This document shows positions 24,034 through 34,932 of a stretch of DNA of 64,000 nucleotides, one piece after another. Source of the stretch: Epiperipatus broadwayi (lineage: Eukaryota; Onychophora; Udeonychophora; Euonychophora; Peripatidae); contig JAQFVV010000961.1 in NCBI GenBank assembly GCA_028023455.1, forward strand, positions 82,820 to 146,819, read 5' to 3'. The notes under the pieces were generated by a model. That model was not told where the DNA came from, ran no database searches, and saw nothing but the letters and a program-made list of their open reading frames with translations. A program made the position numbers and the translations under genes. The stretch's first letter is position 1. Each line of letters opens with the position of its first letter.

Positions 24034-24271
24034 GATTTTCTATCCCATATAATACTAAATCATCCATGCACTTTACTACTGTTACACAATGCTTTATTTA
24101 CCACCCTCTTTTACAGTTTACAGTTTCGATCACCCCAGCAATCTTCTTCAGAACTTTTACATCTCCTAATTTCAACTGGTAAGTAAAGCATGTAGTAAAA
24201 TGCACGGATGATTTAGTATTATATGATATACATTTGGCAATGCAATAAGAAATATTAGATTTTCTATCCCA
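24034..24271. mobile_element. Foldback element FB2, copy H, with 14-bp target-site duplication
   Basis: A perfect duplication, gattttctatccca, lies at 24034-24047 and 24258-24271, flanking a 210-bp insert. Outer arms are inverted: actaaatcatccatgcac on the left against gtgcatttta mirrored as tgcacggatgatttagt on the right. The minus strand carries TCTGAAGA (24052-type motif at 24145-24151), an A, the stem GATTGC/GTGATC around a TGGG loop, and GAAAC (24123-24127). One inner arm is truncated. Relatives are at 51388 and 55859. Confidence 0.85.
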
Positions 24272-24803
24272 ATACGTGTGAAGTAGACGCAACTTACCCA
24301 GCTGGAAATTATAGAAGCTAAAATGAATGGAGAATTACCAGTGTTTATATTATATATATATATATGCTAAGTAGGATTTGTCATATCAGCAATCTATATG
24401 AGAAACAAATGATAAATATCAGTGATATATGATTTAGATATATTAAGCACAGATAAAAGCCAATCATGTAGCATTTTGTATATTCCTACTGGTATTTTTC
24501 CATATTCACAGATAAAAAATTCTATAAATATTGATATATTATTTCAAACTCTTAATTATAGTGTTAACAAAATTTATTTCTGTCTATTGTCTAAAAAAAA
24601 ATGTATTTAATTAACCTACTTTATTTTAAAAATAAATAAATTTTGAATAGTGCATAAATTAGCCATGTAATGAGAAAAAATACTTGGCAAAAAATTAAAA
24701 AGCAACTTACTAACCAATGAATAAATATTGCAGATGATAGAAAGTCTAGTTATATTTTCTTTGAATTTTTTTATGGTATTCATAAAAGACTTGTTTTAGA
24801 GTT
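24272..24803. other. AT-rich DNA, nothing recognised
   Basis: Only short AT microsatellite runs (near 24351-24365) and no supported gene. Confidence 0.35.
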
Positions 24804-24936
24804 AGAAAAATATTATCAAGCGTCATTAGCCGAGAGGTCAGCGCAGCTGCCTTGCAAGCAAGCAGTTGGTTGCAGACGGTTGTTGCGGGTTCACCTCCCG
24901 GCCGATGCAATGACATATGGAAAAAGAAAAATATAT
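24804..24936 (+). mobile_element. tRNA-derived SINE
   Basis: The body (about 24817-24924) starts CAAGCGTCATTAGCC, has an A-box-like TTAGCCGAGAGGTCAGCG, a class II tRNA-like variable arm (GTTGGTTGCAGACGGTTG), the B-box-like GGGTTCACCTCCCGG, then GATGCAATGACATATGG and an A-rich tail. The flanks agaaaaatatta (24804-24815) and agaaaaatatat (24925-24936) look like its target-site duplication. It is nearly the same subfamily as the copy at 58640. Confidence 0.8.
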
Positions 24937-25453
24937 AATGAAATTACCAAATGTGTTATCCAAATTATGTGGTTAAGTTTTAGTATATTAGTATTTTCTA
25001 TAATATGAGAATAATTCTGTTTAAAACTTAAAGAATAATTAAGAATTGGTTATTAAAATATTGGTTTGTGTATGTGCACATATTCACGTATTATTTATAT
25101 ATTATTTAAATAACACATGTGTGAACTCATACATGTCTTTTTACACCATTAGCATGTCTTTACATTTTCCTATAACTCTAAATATTTTATTACCATCTGC
25201 ATAAATTGATAAATCAAAATAATTATATATATATATATATATATATATTAGACAAAGAGAAGATGAGTTATTCGTCCTTAAAGTCCTCTAAGTCTAATAT
25301 CTAAATAATCTGAATGATTTTCTGCAATTATAGAAAAACAAATCCAAGTGATATAATCCAAATCAGTTAATAGTTTTATTATGTATGTGTGGTATATAAG
25401 TGTTTAATATTTAATTATTTGTAGTTTGTTAAAACATGTTAGTTTATTAATGA
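24937..25453. other. AT-rich DNA with a fragment of the nested-insert arm
   Basis: A stretch near 25130-25200 (tttttacaccatta...catgtctttacat...taactctaaatatt) matches the arm of the insertion at 4631-6130. An (AT)n run lies at about 25225-25248. No gene. Confidence 0.4.
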
Positions 25454-26165
25454 TTGGATTTTGTATGTATATATGTATATATAATTAAAATTAACCCAAA
25501 TCCAAAACTCAACCAGTCTCACCAAGAAAAAAATAAAATCAAGAACATAACCAAAGATTTCACTGCTACAAACAATACCATATTTATATTAAACATTACC
25601 CACAAATCCATTTACTTCCAATCCACCCTTAATATTAAAAGAACTTTTAAATAAGTTAAGTTAATTGCTTCAGAATAATAAATTTTTAATAGTATAGATT
25701 CTTTAATTCTTTTTATTTCATTTCTCTCAAAAAAAGACAACCTTAGCTTCATCAAAATTAATAGTGTGGCCTGTATCTTTTTTATGGACATACAAAGCAG
25801 AACTAAGATATCTATTTTTAACTCTACTTTTATGAACCTTTATTCTTTCATTTAAACTCAAACTACTCTGACCTATGTAAACCTTCTTACAAAAATAAGG
25901 GATAATATATACTACACCAGGAATAGTCATCCTATCAAAAATTTCTTTTGTATTATTTAATAAATTATTCAAAGTAATACCCCTTTTCCAAGCAATTTTC
26001 TTATTTCCAAACAAATTGCTATTCTTACATACAATTTTATAAGAAGACAATTTAAATGTCAAAAAAATAAAATCATATTTTTCTTTATCCTTTACATCCT
26101 TACAAATATTACTATTAAATAAAATACTTTTAACAAATTTATCAGAGTAGCCAACACTCAAATAA
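25454..26165 (-). mobile_element. Penelope-like element 3' end with GIY-YIG endonuclease domain
   Basis: The minus-strand frame 26161-25727 (144 residues) ends in a recognisable GIY-YIG domain at about residues 80-140: PGVVYIIPYFCKKVYIGQS, then LNERIKVHKSRVKN with the conserved Arg, then a His-rich GHTINF stretch. GIY-YIG nucleases are the C-terminal domain of Penelope-like retroelements, where they nick target DNA. No RT is left upstream: the element stops at 26165, so the copy is 5'-truncated. The noncoding part 25726-25480 matches 4080-3840 and is the 3' untranslated region. The usual first GIY glycine-tyrosine pair is altered to VVY. Confidence 0.75.
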
Positions 26166-26540
26166 TCTTTAGAGTTATTTATTTAATGTAGATGCATAAA
26201 ATGCAATGCCACATATCCTTTATGTTGATGTGGTAATAATAATGTATCAGCTTCTATTTTTTATGACCATAATAAATCACTCTGAGAGAATGTATATAAA
26301 TGCACACACCGATGCTCTAGGATAATATAGAGTTGGAAGTAGAACATAATAGAAAGACTACTTTCAATCAGCTGCAATGCATGTGGGAACAAATAACACA
26401 AAGTGAAAATTAAACCAAGAAATAGATATAGTGGTAATGCTCCAGTAAATGATGAAGATATATCAGAAGCAAACATGAATGGAAAATAAGATATCAAAAC
26501 AAATAGAAAAAATTAAAAAATTCTGACAAAATATCAAAAT
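26166..26540. other. AT-rich DNA, nothing recognised
   Basis: A 78-residue minus-strand frame (26497-26261) is hydrophobic but has no signal of being an exon. Confidence 0.3.
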
Positions 26541-27130
26541 GTAGGCCGACTTTTTGGGACAGTAATTAATCAGAGACTGGCTTTTTTTGGTGTGTATGTG
26601 TGTTGATAAAAAATTACATTACTTTTGAATAGCAAATAATAGTACGTTAGAGACTTTTTTGGACAGTAATTAATTAGACTGGCTTTTTTGGGTGTGTGCG
26701 CACAGATATAAAAAGTTATGTTCCTTTATTAATAAAAATAAGAGTAAATTTTAGCCTTTTTGGGACCTTGATTAATCAGATACTGTGTTTTGAAATCAAA
26801 GTCAATTATATTACCAACACAAAAATTAACAAATTCAAACAAAATTTTACAATGAAAGCTGACTTTAACCTTTTTGGGACAGTAATTAATCAAAGAGTGG
26901 AATTTTTTTTGTGTGTGTGTGTATCCCTAAAAAGTTACGTTACTTTTTAAAACATAGTAAATATAGCAGAGACTTATTTTAACAGTAATTAATGAGAGAC
27001 GGGCTTCTTTGGATGTGTATGTGTGTGGATCGGAAAATTTACTGTACTTTTTGTAAGAAAAACTAAAAGTAAATTTTACCCTTTTTGGACAGTTATTTAT
27101 TCAGACACAGAATTTTGGGGGGATAAAGTA
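26541..27130. repeat. Degenerate tandem repeat, about 105-bp unit, six units
   Basis: The phrase ttgggacagtaattaatcag recurs with drift near 26556, 26661, 26760, 26875, 26979 and 27082, each time followed by a GT-rich stretch (gtgtgtatgtgtgtt) and a poly-purine/TA-rich spacer. The spacing is about 100-115 bp. A related pair of units in the opposite orientation lies at 32395-32610. Noncoding; perhaps a minisatellite or the repetitive interior of an element. Confidence 0.7.
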
Positions 27131-27139
27131 AACTAGATT

Positions 27140-28130
27140 GCAATTTAACCATTAAAGTTAATAATTATAACAAACTATTAAAATGAAAGCCAACTCCAGT
27201 GTCTGTCAATTGTCAATTTACAGAGTTTGAAGCAGCCGTCTTACTTGTCTCAGACAATTTCTCGCAGATATGTTAGTTTGATGGATCTTCAAAATAGTGC
27301 TGAGCCACACCCTAAATTCCAATTTGTGAGGGTTATACAGTTCTGATGGAACAGTGATAACACTGTTAAAACTATTAGAAGGTACCAGTAGGTCATTTCA
27401 CATGAAAAAAAAAGTTGAACCTGAAAAGTTCAATTATTTAGACTCGATGCAGTCAACACACCTTCACACGATACTGTACCAAAAATAGACAACCTAGCAT
27501 TATGATAAAGTGCTTAACACAAGCAACTATGGCAGCTAATGGAGGCATATTTCAGTGCTTTGCTTACAAATATTTATTAAATAAGTACTATGTTTACAAT
27601 GCCAAATATGAATACATGATAAATTAAAAGGGGAAGATAGAATTACAAACATAAAGAAGGATATAAAAAGTACCTGGGGATAAATAAATATAAGATAGTA
27701 ATATTATGGGTAAGAGATAAACCTGTATACCTGGACTACTGTGAACACACAAGTGGGCTATTAAACTCACCCATCTTACCCTGATAAATTATCTCAATAC
27801 CAAGAGTCAGTTATTCATTCTAAAGATCAGTCAAATCATAGCTGGAAATGTCTCTGCAACTATGAATGCTTAGCTATTGAATGCTAAATCTGATATGTTA
27901 AGTTTATTATGATCCGAATTGATAACGTAAGAATCTGATCTTTTAATTATTAACAAACCATTTTCAGTGATGTCTTAGACTGGAGAAACAATGAGTTTTA
28001 CCAGCAATCAACCTTTCAATGTAATCAGTTTCCATGTTTCCTCAAATATTACTTTTGAAGCTAGGAGCTTGTCATGGTATCTAAATTTTATAATTTTATT
28101 CAGAAAAAAATTTTTCATCTTGAATTGCCC
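27140..28130. other. No recognised gene
   Basis: The stretch is slightly less AT-rich than average (27180-27900) but I see no open frame with domain similarity, tRNA-like box or inverted repeat. It may be the 3' flank of the minus-strand LINE that follows. Confidence 0.35.
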
Positions 28131-29640
28131 CGGGACTGAAGACTATTTTACAACAAGTACACCAGATTGCATAATTGATGAATAATGAAAGCCTAATAAT
28201 TGGGATGGATCTTGTCCTAATACTATCCTTAAGAGAGGTAACAAGGTAAACATTCACTTTGAGGTTATCAGTGATAATCCTTCTAGATCTCCAGAATCCA
28301 CGGCATGAGCAAAGCAGATGGTCAAAAGTTTCATCATGAGTCTGGCATAGGGGGCAGATAGGGTAAATTTTGTTGATGCCTCACCTATAGAAAAGAAACC
28401 AATTAGTGCTAATGACATTCAAATTTATCTTAATAGTGAAATCAAAGTATTTCGGTTCCATAGCCCAGCACCTGAAGAGGAAGATGATCTTTTGTTGGTC
28501 AGGGTAAATTGCAGTGTTATGGAAATTTTGACAAGATGAATGAGACTATGAGTTTGCCAAATGTTAATCCTGTTACCAAACATATCAATTGTGATTACCA
28601 TCTAACTTTTGATCAAATCAATTGATACATTAAGGAAGTTCTTGACTCTGGGAGGTCTATTTGCCGGGCTTACTGGTAAAATGACTGGTTCATATGCGAA
28701 TGATTTGATAAGCATTGTGATAAAATTTAAATGTTTTTTGAACATGAATGGCTTGAATAGCATAAGAAAGTCCATTGTACTTTCGGTGTAGTTGCATCCT
28801 GTTCATGCTAAGTGCAATGTTACCGCCCCAAAAAAGTCGGGATGCAAGAGAGTTCATTTTACTGATAAAGGTCTTGGTTATTTTCATGATGGGCAGGTAA
28901 TAGCTGAGCTTGGCCATGGTCTTCATATTGAGGAGCATTACCTTACCATGTAAGGAAAGGTAAATTTTAGAAAGACATTAGGTAAAGCTTTGCATTGATT
29001 GCAGAATGTCATTTTGAATATCTTTAGACATTTGATTGTATGTTTTGGAAATCTCAAAGCCCAAGTCTTTTGAAGACTGGCTGTAAATCCGGTACAATCT
29101 TCTGACCTGAGGATACTTTCCATATATCTGATTTCATCAGGTTGATGATAAGGCCATATTCAGCCATGTATTGATCCAATATGGAAAACAACTGAGGTAA
29201 ATGGGTAGCTGAAGGGAGGAAGATAATTACATCATCCATATAAGCTAAGAGCTTTATCAATTTTGCAAGCCTTTGTGCATAGACACCAGGGAGTTGTTGT
29301 TCAATGGCTTTCAATAGTGGATCGATATACACTATAAACATGAAAGCACTGAGGGGGGAACCTTGCAGAATGGAAGCATTAGGTTGGAAGAATGAAGAGA
29401 GCTTGCCATTCAGCGAGACAGCAATTTCTTTGTTGGACAAGAGGTTATCTCTAATCTGTATGATAGAGGTAGGGATGTGATGGTCTTTTGCTTTTAGCAT
29501 AGAAAAAAGCCAACAGTGGTAGCCGGCAGCCAAGTAAATGGGCTCTTTCTGTATTTTATCATAGAATAGAAGGCTATCTGCTTGGCTGTGGCCATGGAGC
29601 TAGAAAAATCACCATCAAGTGGCTGACATGATAAAACAGA
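28131..29640 (-). pseudogene. Decayed LINE with RT, thumb and zinc-binding (zf-RVT-like) C terminus
   Basis: Reading the minus strand from 29640, fragments give FSSSMATAKQIAFY, then the 159-residue frame 29533-29054 with LQGSPLSAFMFIVYIDPLL and the active site AYMDDVIIFLPS, then GLIINLMKSDIW. A later frame (28938-28690) gives KLSYYLPIMKITKTFI...LASRLFWGG, the post-RT segment. Still later (near 28350-28280) comes ICPLCQTHDETFDHLLCSC, a CxxC...H...C cluster like the zf-RVT domain at the end of many LINE ORF2 proteins. The order is complete from palm to zinc cluster, with stops and shifts. The active site is (Y)MDD instead of the usual (Y/F)ADD. It is a different lineage from the RTE copy at 59.7 kb. 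Confidence 0.75.
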
Positions 29641-29829
29641 ACAATACTAAATTGAAAATAGAGATGGCCTACCAAATAGAACAATATGTTGAAACAAAGA
29701 AATTATATGCTGAAATGTGTGTAATATCAGATAAGGTCAACAATTATTGACATACCACATTCTGAACAAAGTGTTATGTATGAAACAAATGGCTGGATTC
29801 AGTTCAAGAGACTAAGATGGAGAATTTGG

Positions 29830-30790
29830 AATGAAGAAATTTTATAATGATGTTATAATGGAAAGCACGCATATTCAAATATCTGAAGAACTTGAAGATA
29901 TTTTTGACCTTATGGATAAAAGCAAACAAGAAATAAATAGCGATGATAAAATTCAAAAGTTTTATAAAAAACTAAATTAGAGAAACTCTGGGGGATACAT
30001 TACTGAATCAAGAGATAAAAAATAATTTTACAGTAAATAAGACAAATATTGTAAATAATTGAAAAATATGCTATTTAAGGAGATATATGAAACTTTTACA
30101 AGAGGTTCAGAAGAAAATATGGATTTAGAATGTAGTGATGAGGAAAAAGTTACTAAGCAAGTTATAAATAACACAGATAATGATGTTGAAGCTAATCAAT
30201 ATACAATGATATAAAAGTTTTGGAGAATAATATGGATAGTAATGTCTTAGATGAAGAGAGGGCAGTTATTAATATTTAAATGTAACCATGTAGTTGAATG
30301 CATAAAAGGAAGAACAAATAATGAAATGAGAGGAAAAAATTACTTAAAATATAATGGTGATTATGGTTTGAAAAACCAATTCGTAGAAACAAATGGTAAT
30401 ATGGATATTAACATGATTATATAATTGAACTCAAAGATGCAGAAACATTTATGCTACAGTTTAAATTATTCTATCAAGAGGTTATAAATATTGATGATAA
30501 AGTGAACATATGAGAAACATAGAAATTAGAAAATCTATGATGACTGGAAAAGAAAATTAGTCAAAAAAATCTGGATCAAGAATAAATGAATTTTAAAAAT
30601 TGGATTCAGAGAATAGACAGATGCCTGGAAAGATTTTAGCAAAACCTATGCGACATCAAAAAGAAAGATATATAAAAAGAATAAAACATTATAGAAGTAG
30701 GCCATTCAAACCATACATGGCCCAACAGAAATACATCTGAAATTGATAGACAAAATCCAAGTAGGTTCAGCATTGACAAAATTCTAGATA
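29830..30790 (+). pseudogene. Decayed charged coding-like stretch, unidentified
   Basis: Short plus-strand frames are rich in Lys, Glu, Asp and Asn with few hydrophobic runs, for example MESTHIQISEELEDIFDLMD near 29860, then SEENMDLECSDEEKVTK, and RHQKERYIKRIKHYRSRPF near 30650. Frequent stops interrupt them. The composition is unlike the surrounding noncoding DNA and resembles a decayed ORF1/gag-type protein or a broken low-complexity host gene. No domain was recognised, so the call is weak. Confidence 0.3.
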
Positions 30791-30963
30791 TATGTGACGT
30801 TTGTAAGGGGTACAAACTATGGAAATAACTTAGAAAGTAAAATGTTGAAATTTAGATAAATATTAAAATAAATGTTTTATATAATTTTTGTCACTAAGTG
30901 TGGAAATATGAAGTGGATACTTCATGGGCAGTGATAACCAGTTGAGAAAATTATGCAGAGGAA

Positions 30964-31037
30964 AGAGTAACCTGCAATATAAAGTTAGTCAGAAAGAGAG
31001 AGAGTAACCTGCAATATAAAGTTAGTCAGAAAGAGAG
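30964..31037. repeat. 37-bp tandem duplication
   Basis: Two identical copies in tandem (30964-31000 and 31001-31037), starting agagtaacctgcaatataa. The complete identity suggests a recent event. Confidence 0.85.
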
Positions 31038-31131
31038 AGAAAGGGTTTTAAAATGTTTGATTATAAATGCAGTTTTAATTAAAATTGTGAATAATAATCT
31101 GAAGTTCAATTGATAACATATGTACATGTCT

Positions 31132-31405
31132 ATACATAGGCACAATAAGTTATTAGAGTGAGCCTATTTGTGTGTGTAAAACTTAATGGAAATCTAAGTT
31201 TAATTCTAAATTTTAAATAAATTTTTTTTGGAATTACTCATGTTTTTTGTTAAACAGATTTAATTAATATACATAGGCACAATAAGTTATTAGAGTGAGC
31301 CTATTTGTGTGTGTAAAAATTAATGGAAATCTAAGTTTAATTCTAAATTTTAAATAGATTTTTTTTGGAATTACTCATGTTTTTTGTTAAACAGATTTAA
31401 TTAAG
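31132..31405. repeat. 137-bp tandem duplication
   Basis: Two near-identical copies (31132-31268 and 31269-31405) starting atacataggcacaataagtt and ending aaacagatttaattaa, with only two or three differences (for example acttaatgg against aattaatgg). Noncoding. It is recent, and only about 100 bp from the 37-bp duplication. Confidence 0.85.
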
Positions 31406-31720
31406 GTTCATTATCAAAGATTGCAGATATAATTTTTAATTATAATAAATATGCTTTTGAAAAATAATGTTACTTTATCATATTTAAGACCAGTTGTTAT
31501 GTAGATCTAACAAATAACCAAAACTTCTTATTAATTCCATACAAGGTGAAAAATTTGGCAATTATCATGAAGTTATATAAAGACCAAAATGACATGCAGT
31601 TATTTTTATTTTATTTTTTTCTGCTTCCAAGATAGCTTGGAAAAAACTACTGTGAAACACTGACAAATTTTAATTGTAGTTAAAATATCTAAATGGAAAA
31701 TAAGCTATGAATGAGTAAAT

Positions 31721-31820
31721 CAAGCATTGGAGGCCTAGTGGTTAGCATAGCTGCCTTCCAAACAGCTGGCCCAAGTTCACTTCCCTTTTAACACATTTGA
31801 CGTATGAAAAAAAACAAAAC
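31721..31820 (+). mobile_element. tRNA-derived SINE, diverged
   Basis: It starts CAAGCATTGGAGGCCTAGTG, has an A-box-like TAGTGGTTAGC, CTGCCTTCCAAACAGCTGG, a B-box-like AAGTTCACTTCCC, then TTTGACGTATG and a poly-A tail with interspersed C. The same head (CAAGCATTGG) occurs on the copy at 36693-36796. The B-box is weaker than in other copies, so it is probably old. Confidence 0.65.
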
Positions 31821-32394
31821 AACCATAGGATCACACTTTCTCAAATTATCTTCCTCAACCAATGTTGTACACTAAGTATTGCAATCTATATTTGCTTACT
31901 GTGATTCATTCCTAAACTCTCTTCAAGAATTAGTCACATTAGAAATATTTACAAGGTTACTTTTACGAAATGTACTATCTTGAACAAAATTATCATATTG
32001 TCGGCGCTATTTCTAGGTCAATTACCTAGTAATATACAGTGGCCTAAAGAGTCCATCCTAGAAGCACAGACAATTGCGTTTATTGACTGCTGTACTTAGT
32101 TATGTTATTAACTTTACCTTAATGCTAGCACGTCTATTTTCTCTATAATTAGGTGTGAGAATGTGTGGATTTTAGCCTGTCGTAATTATTTAAAATTTCA
32201 TTACAAAGGGATTTTTTTTCAAGCGCTCTAACCTACTGTTACGTTGTAACTTTATTAACAATGTCCTGAAGGTTCCATTACGAATGGGTAACCCTCAAAA
32301 ATTGCTTTTAAGGGTGCAAAACCGCAGTATTTGGAGAATCACGCGAAAGTAATGTTTTCGCGAGAATTCGTCCGTGACAAGTGACTTTTGATAT
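31821..32394. other. No gene; CpG-containing patch near 32.1-32.4 kb
   Basis: The region 32000-32390 has more CG dinucleotides than its flanks, including ttttcgcgagaattcg near 32355. A similar cttcgcgagac occurs near 48530. This could be a small promoter island or a decayed element. No exon could be tied to it. Confidence 0.3.
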
Positions 32395-32610
32395 ATATAT
32401 GCACAAACAAAAACAATCCAGTGTCTGATTATTAGTGATTACTTGTCCAGAAAAGAAAATTAGTCGGGTATTATTGTTTTTACATTTACTATTTAAAAAT
32501 AAGATTAGTTTTTATATCTACACACTAACAAAAACAACCCAATTTCTGATTAATTACAGTCCAAAAAAAAAGAATGCAAATTAGTCGGGGTTTGATTTTT
32601 AAATGTAGTA
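32395..32610. repeat. Two inverted-orientation units of the 26.5-kb tandem repeat
   Basis: caacccaatttctgattaat with tacagtcc (near 32533-32560) and the diverged ccagtgtctgatta near 32418 are the reverse complement of the ttgggacagtaattaatcag units at 26.5-27.1 kb, complete with the CA-rich (GT-rich on the other strand) neighbour. The two units are about 120 bp apart. Confidence 0.55.
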
Positions 32611-32649
32611 TTTGAATTATGGTAATTTTTATATATACACAAGATTTAC

Positions 32650-33298
32650 AAAAAAAAAAAAAAAACCCACATAGAATAGGACTAGAAAAGGGGATCAAAA
32701 AGTGATTATACTGTTAACAATTAATCACAGTTAAGAGGGAAAAAAGACATTTATTTTATGTATTTATTTACATTTGAACAATATTTATAGGCAGCATGTT
32801 AAGGTAACTTACTACATATTATGGTATTACTAGCATAGGGAAGAAATTATAATGAGAATGATTTTCAAGTATATTTAGAGAAGGGTAAAGAGTTTGATGC
32901 ATAATAAATAATGCAATAAAGGTTTAATATACTAAATATTTACAATTAAAAATAGAATTAAATAGATTTCTTAATTGTTAAAATAGAAATTATTTGACAT
33001 TAGTAGATGAATGTAATTATGTAAATATACACTTATAATGCAAATTTCAAGTCATTAAGTGTCTGATTTTGGAAGTGAATTAGAGTTATTAATTTTTACA
33101 TTTTATATTAATATTGTTAATATCTGAAATTATTTATAACCCTGTTTTAGTTAAATAAAACAAAGTTTACCAGATAGAACGTATTGACTAATGAGCATTT
33201 GTTTTTGCAACAATCATTTATAAATTATTGCTCGGTATTAAATATGATTTGAATTAAGCATTTTGAATACTAATAGACGGATTTAAATATGTGTTTAC
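32650..33298. other. AT-rich DNA, nothing recognised
   Basis: No supported gene or element. Confidence 0.35.
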
Positions 33299-33966
33299 AT
33301 TAAGGCATAATATTTAAAATACCAGGCACTCTTATACCTGGAGCTCAATTGTAATTATAGGGGATTTGAACTCAGACTTTCAAGCCCCTTTATTATCCAC
33401 ACTATCTCATACTACTGATACACATGACCGCACACATGCAGAAAAGATAAATAATCACCAAAGAGTATTTTGTGCTAAACCAACACTCATCAGTTATTCC
33501 AGATTACCATCTCCCATACATATATATAATCAGTGCTCAGTATATATTAAGATAGCAAATCATTACACTTTGATGGACAGGCTTCAACCTACTCCAACTC
33601 TTCAGCCATCCACACCATTGAAAATCTGATGATAGAATTCCAAAATCCCATACTGATGCCAATATTGTTGTCATGCCCACGTTGATCTCAAGCCATTCTG
33701 ACTCCTCACATATAGGACAGTATCCATTTTTAAATACATAGAAAAGGATTTGCTATCTTAATATATAGTAAGCACTGATTTTGTATATGTATGGAAGATA
33801 GTAATCTGGACCAACTGATGAGTGCTGGTATAGCATGAAATACATATACTGGTGATTATTTATTTTTTCTGCATGTGTGGTCATGTGTATCAGTAGTATG
33901 AGATATTGTGGATAGAAGGGGCTTGAAAGTCTGAGTTCAAATCCCCTATATTAAGGTGTAATATTA
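33299..33966. mobile_element. Foldback element M carrying a hammerhead-like core
   Basis: About 633 bp between imperfect duplications (attaaggcataatattta at 33299-33316; attaaggtgtaatatta at 33950-33966). Left arm about 33358-33562 and right arm about 33740-33949 are inverted copies: aggggatttgaactcagact at one end pairs with agtctgagttcaaatcccct at the other, and gatagcaaatc pairs with gatttgctatc at the inner ends. The arms flank a roughly 180-bp middle (33563-33739) without recognised coding content. The right arm holds the hammerhead-like core (33811-33855), and the left arm holds its mirror copy, where GAAA has become AAAA (33470-33493). Confidence 0.75.
33811..33856 (+). ncRNA. Hammerhead ribozyme-like motif
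   Basis: In order: ACCAA, CTGATGA (33815-33821), stem II GTGCT-GGTAT-AGCAT (33822-33836, five pairs counting one G-U), GAAA (33837-33840), a very short stem III region (TACATATA), then CTGGT. ACCA upstream can pair with TGGT downstream as stem I, with one A-C mismatch next to the core. CUGANGA and GAAA are the invariant strands of the hammerhead core. Very short stem III is a known feature of retroelement hammerheads, which act as dimers. The core looks intact; the stem I mismatch may weaken it. No activity is shown. Confidence 0.6.
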
Positions 33967-34134
33967 ATTATACTACAACCATCTTTTATTGTTTATCAGT
34001 AAATATACTTATTGATAATCTTTGTACATGTCTACATTCACAAATGCAATGAATTATTGGATAAATTAAGGAATAATATTTATTTATTTTACTTTAACTA
34101 TCTATTATTTGCTTATCATAAATATACTTATTAT

Positions 34135-34650
34135 TGAATCAGTTAAGGAATTTTGTTATCTACAGCAGTATAATTCGTGATGACAATAATTGCCTTGTTG
34201 AGATTAAAAGAATAATGTTAGTGAAACCTACTTCAAAATAAAATAAAAAAAACTTTACAGAATAAAAATGTTGATACAGAAATAGAATAAAATTTATTAA
34301 AACTTTCAGTTGGAATATATTGACTTACGGCTGTGAGACATGGTCCTTGGGAAAGCAAGAAAAAGAATTGTTGGAAGACAGGGAAATGTGGTTATGGAAA
34401 TTAACTAGAATAACTTAGATGGAACAGAAGACTAATAATCAAATATTAATAAAATTTGGAACTAAAAAGAAAACTACTGAATATGATAAAAAGTACTTTG
34501 AAAATTTTTTAGGAAGACAGAGGCAGATCAAGACTATAATATATTAAAAGTGCGATCAGTGAAATTGAATGTTTTTTATATGCAGAGATAGGGATGTTGT
34601 TGCAATAAGAAGATATTGGCTTTAGAAGCTGATGATGATGATACTTAATG
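34135..34650 (+). pseudogene. LINE C-terminal fragment
   Basis: Plus-strand pieces give VKEFCYLQQ, then IRDDNNCLVEIKRIM (the D-x-x-x-EI-x-RI segment after the RT), then LTYGCETWSLGKQEKELLED and a Trp-rich MWLWKLTRI near 34320-34410, ending in gatgatgatgatact near 34630. It has the same architecture as 6930-7365 on the other strand. Stops are frequent and the 5' part is missing. Confidence 0.7.
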
Positions 34651-34932
34651 GTAATCATATCTGCTCATTTACATTGAGAGAAAATTTAATCCCCATATTA
34701 TTTCTATCTAGTTTTGTGGAAGTTAATATAGGCTTGTATCACGAGTCCCATTTTGAGGTTTGAGTAATAAATACTGCATTAGTGATTAAATGTTTTATAT
34801 TTTGACATATGCAATTAATCTATCCCTGCTATATGCACCTTTATGAAGATATTTTAAGTGTTAGTTCACATAATTTACATTTTAATTAAGGATCTAGATA
34901 TTTTTTATAAATATTTGATTATATGTTGATAA

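Noticed and set aside
29130-29160. Minus-strand CTGATGA near 29144 as a hammerhead core
   Set aside because: No stem II and no GAAA at a workable distance; the string belongs to LINE coding sequence.
33366-33629. 87-residue plus-strand frame
   Set aside because: It lies across the left arm and spacer of foldback element M and has no start, splice or domain support.
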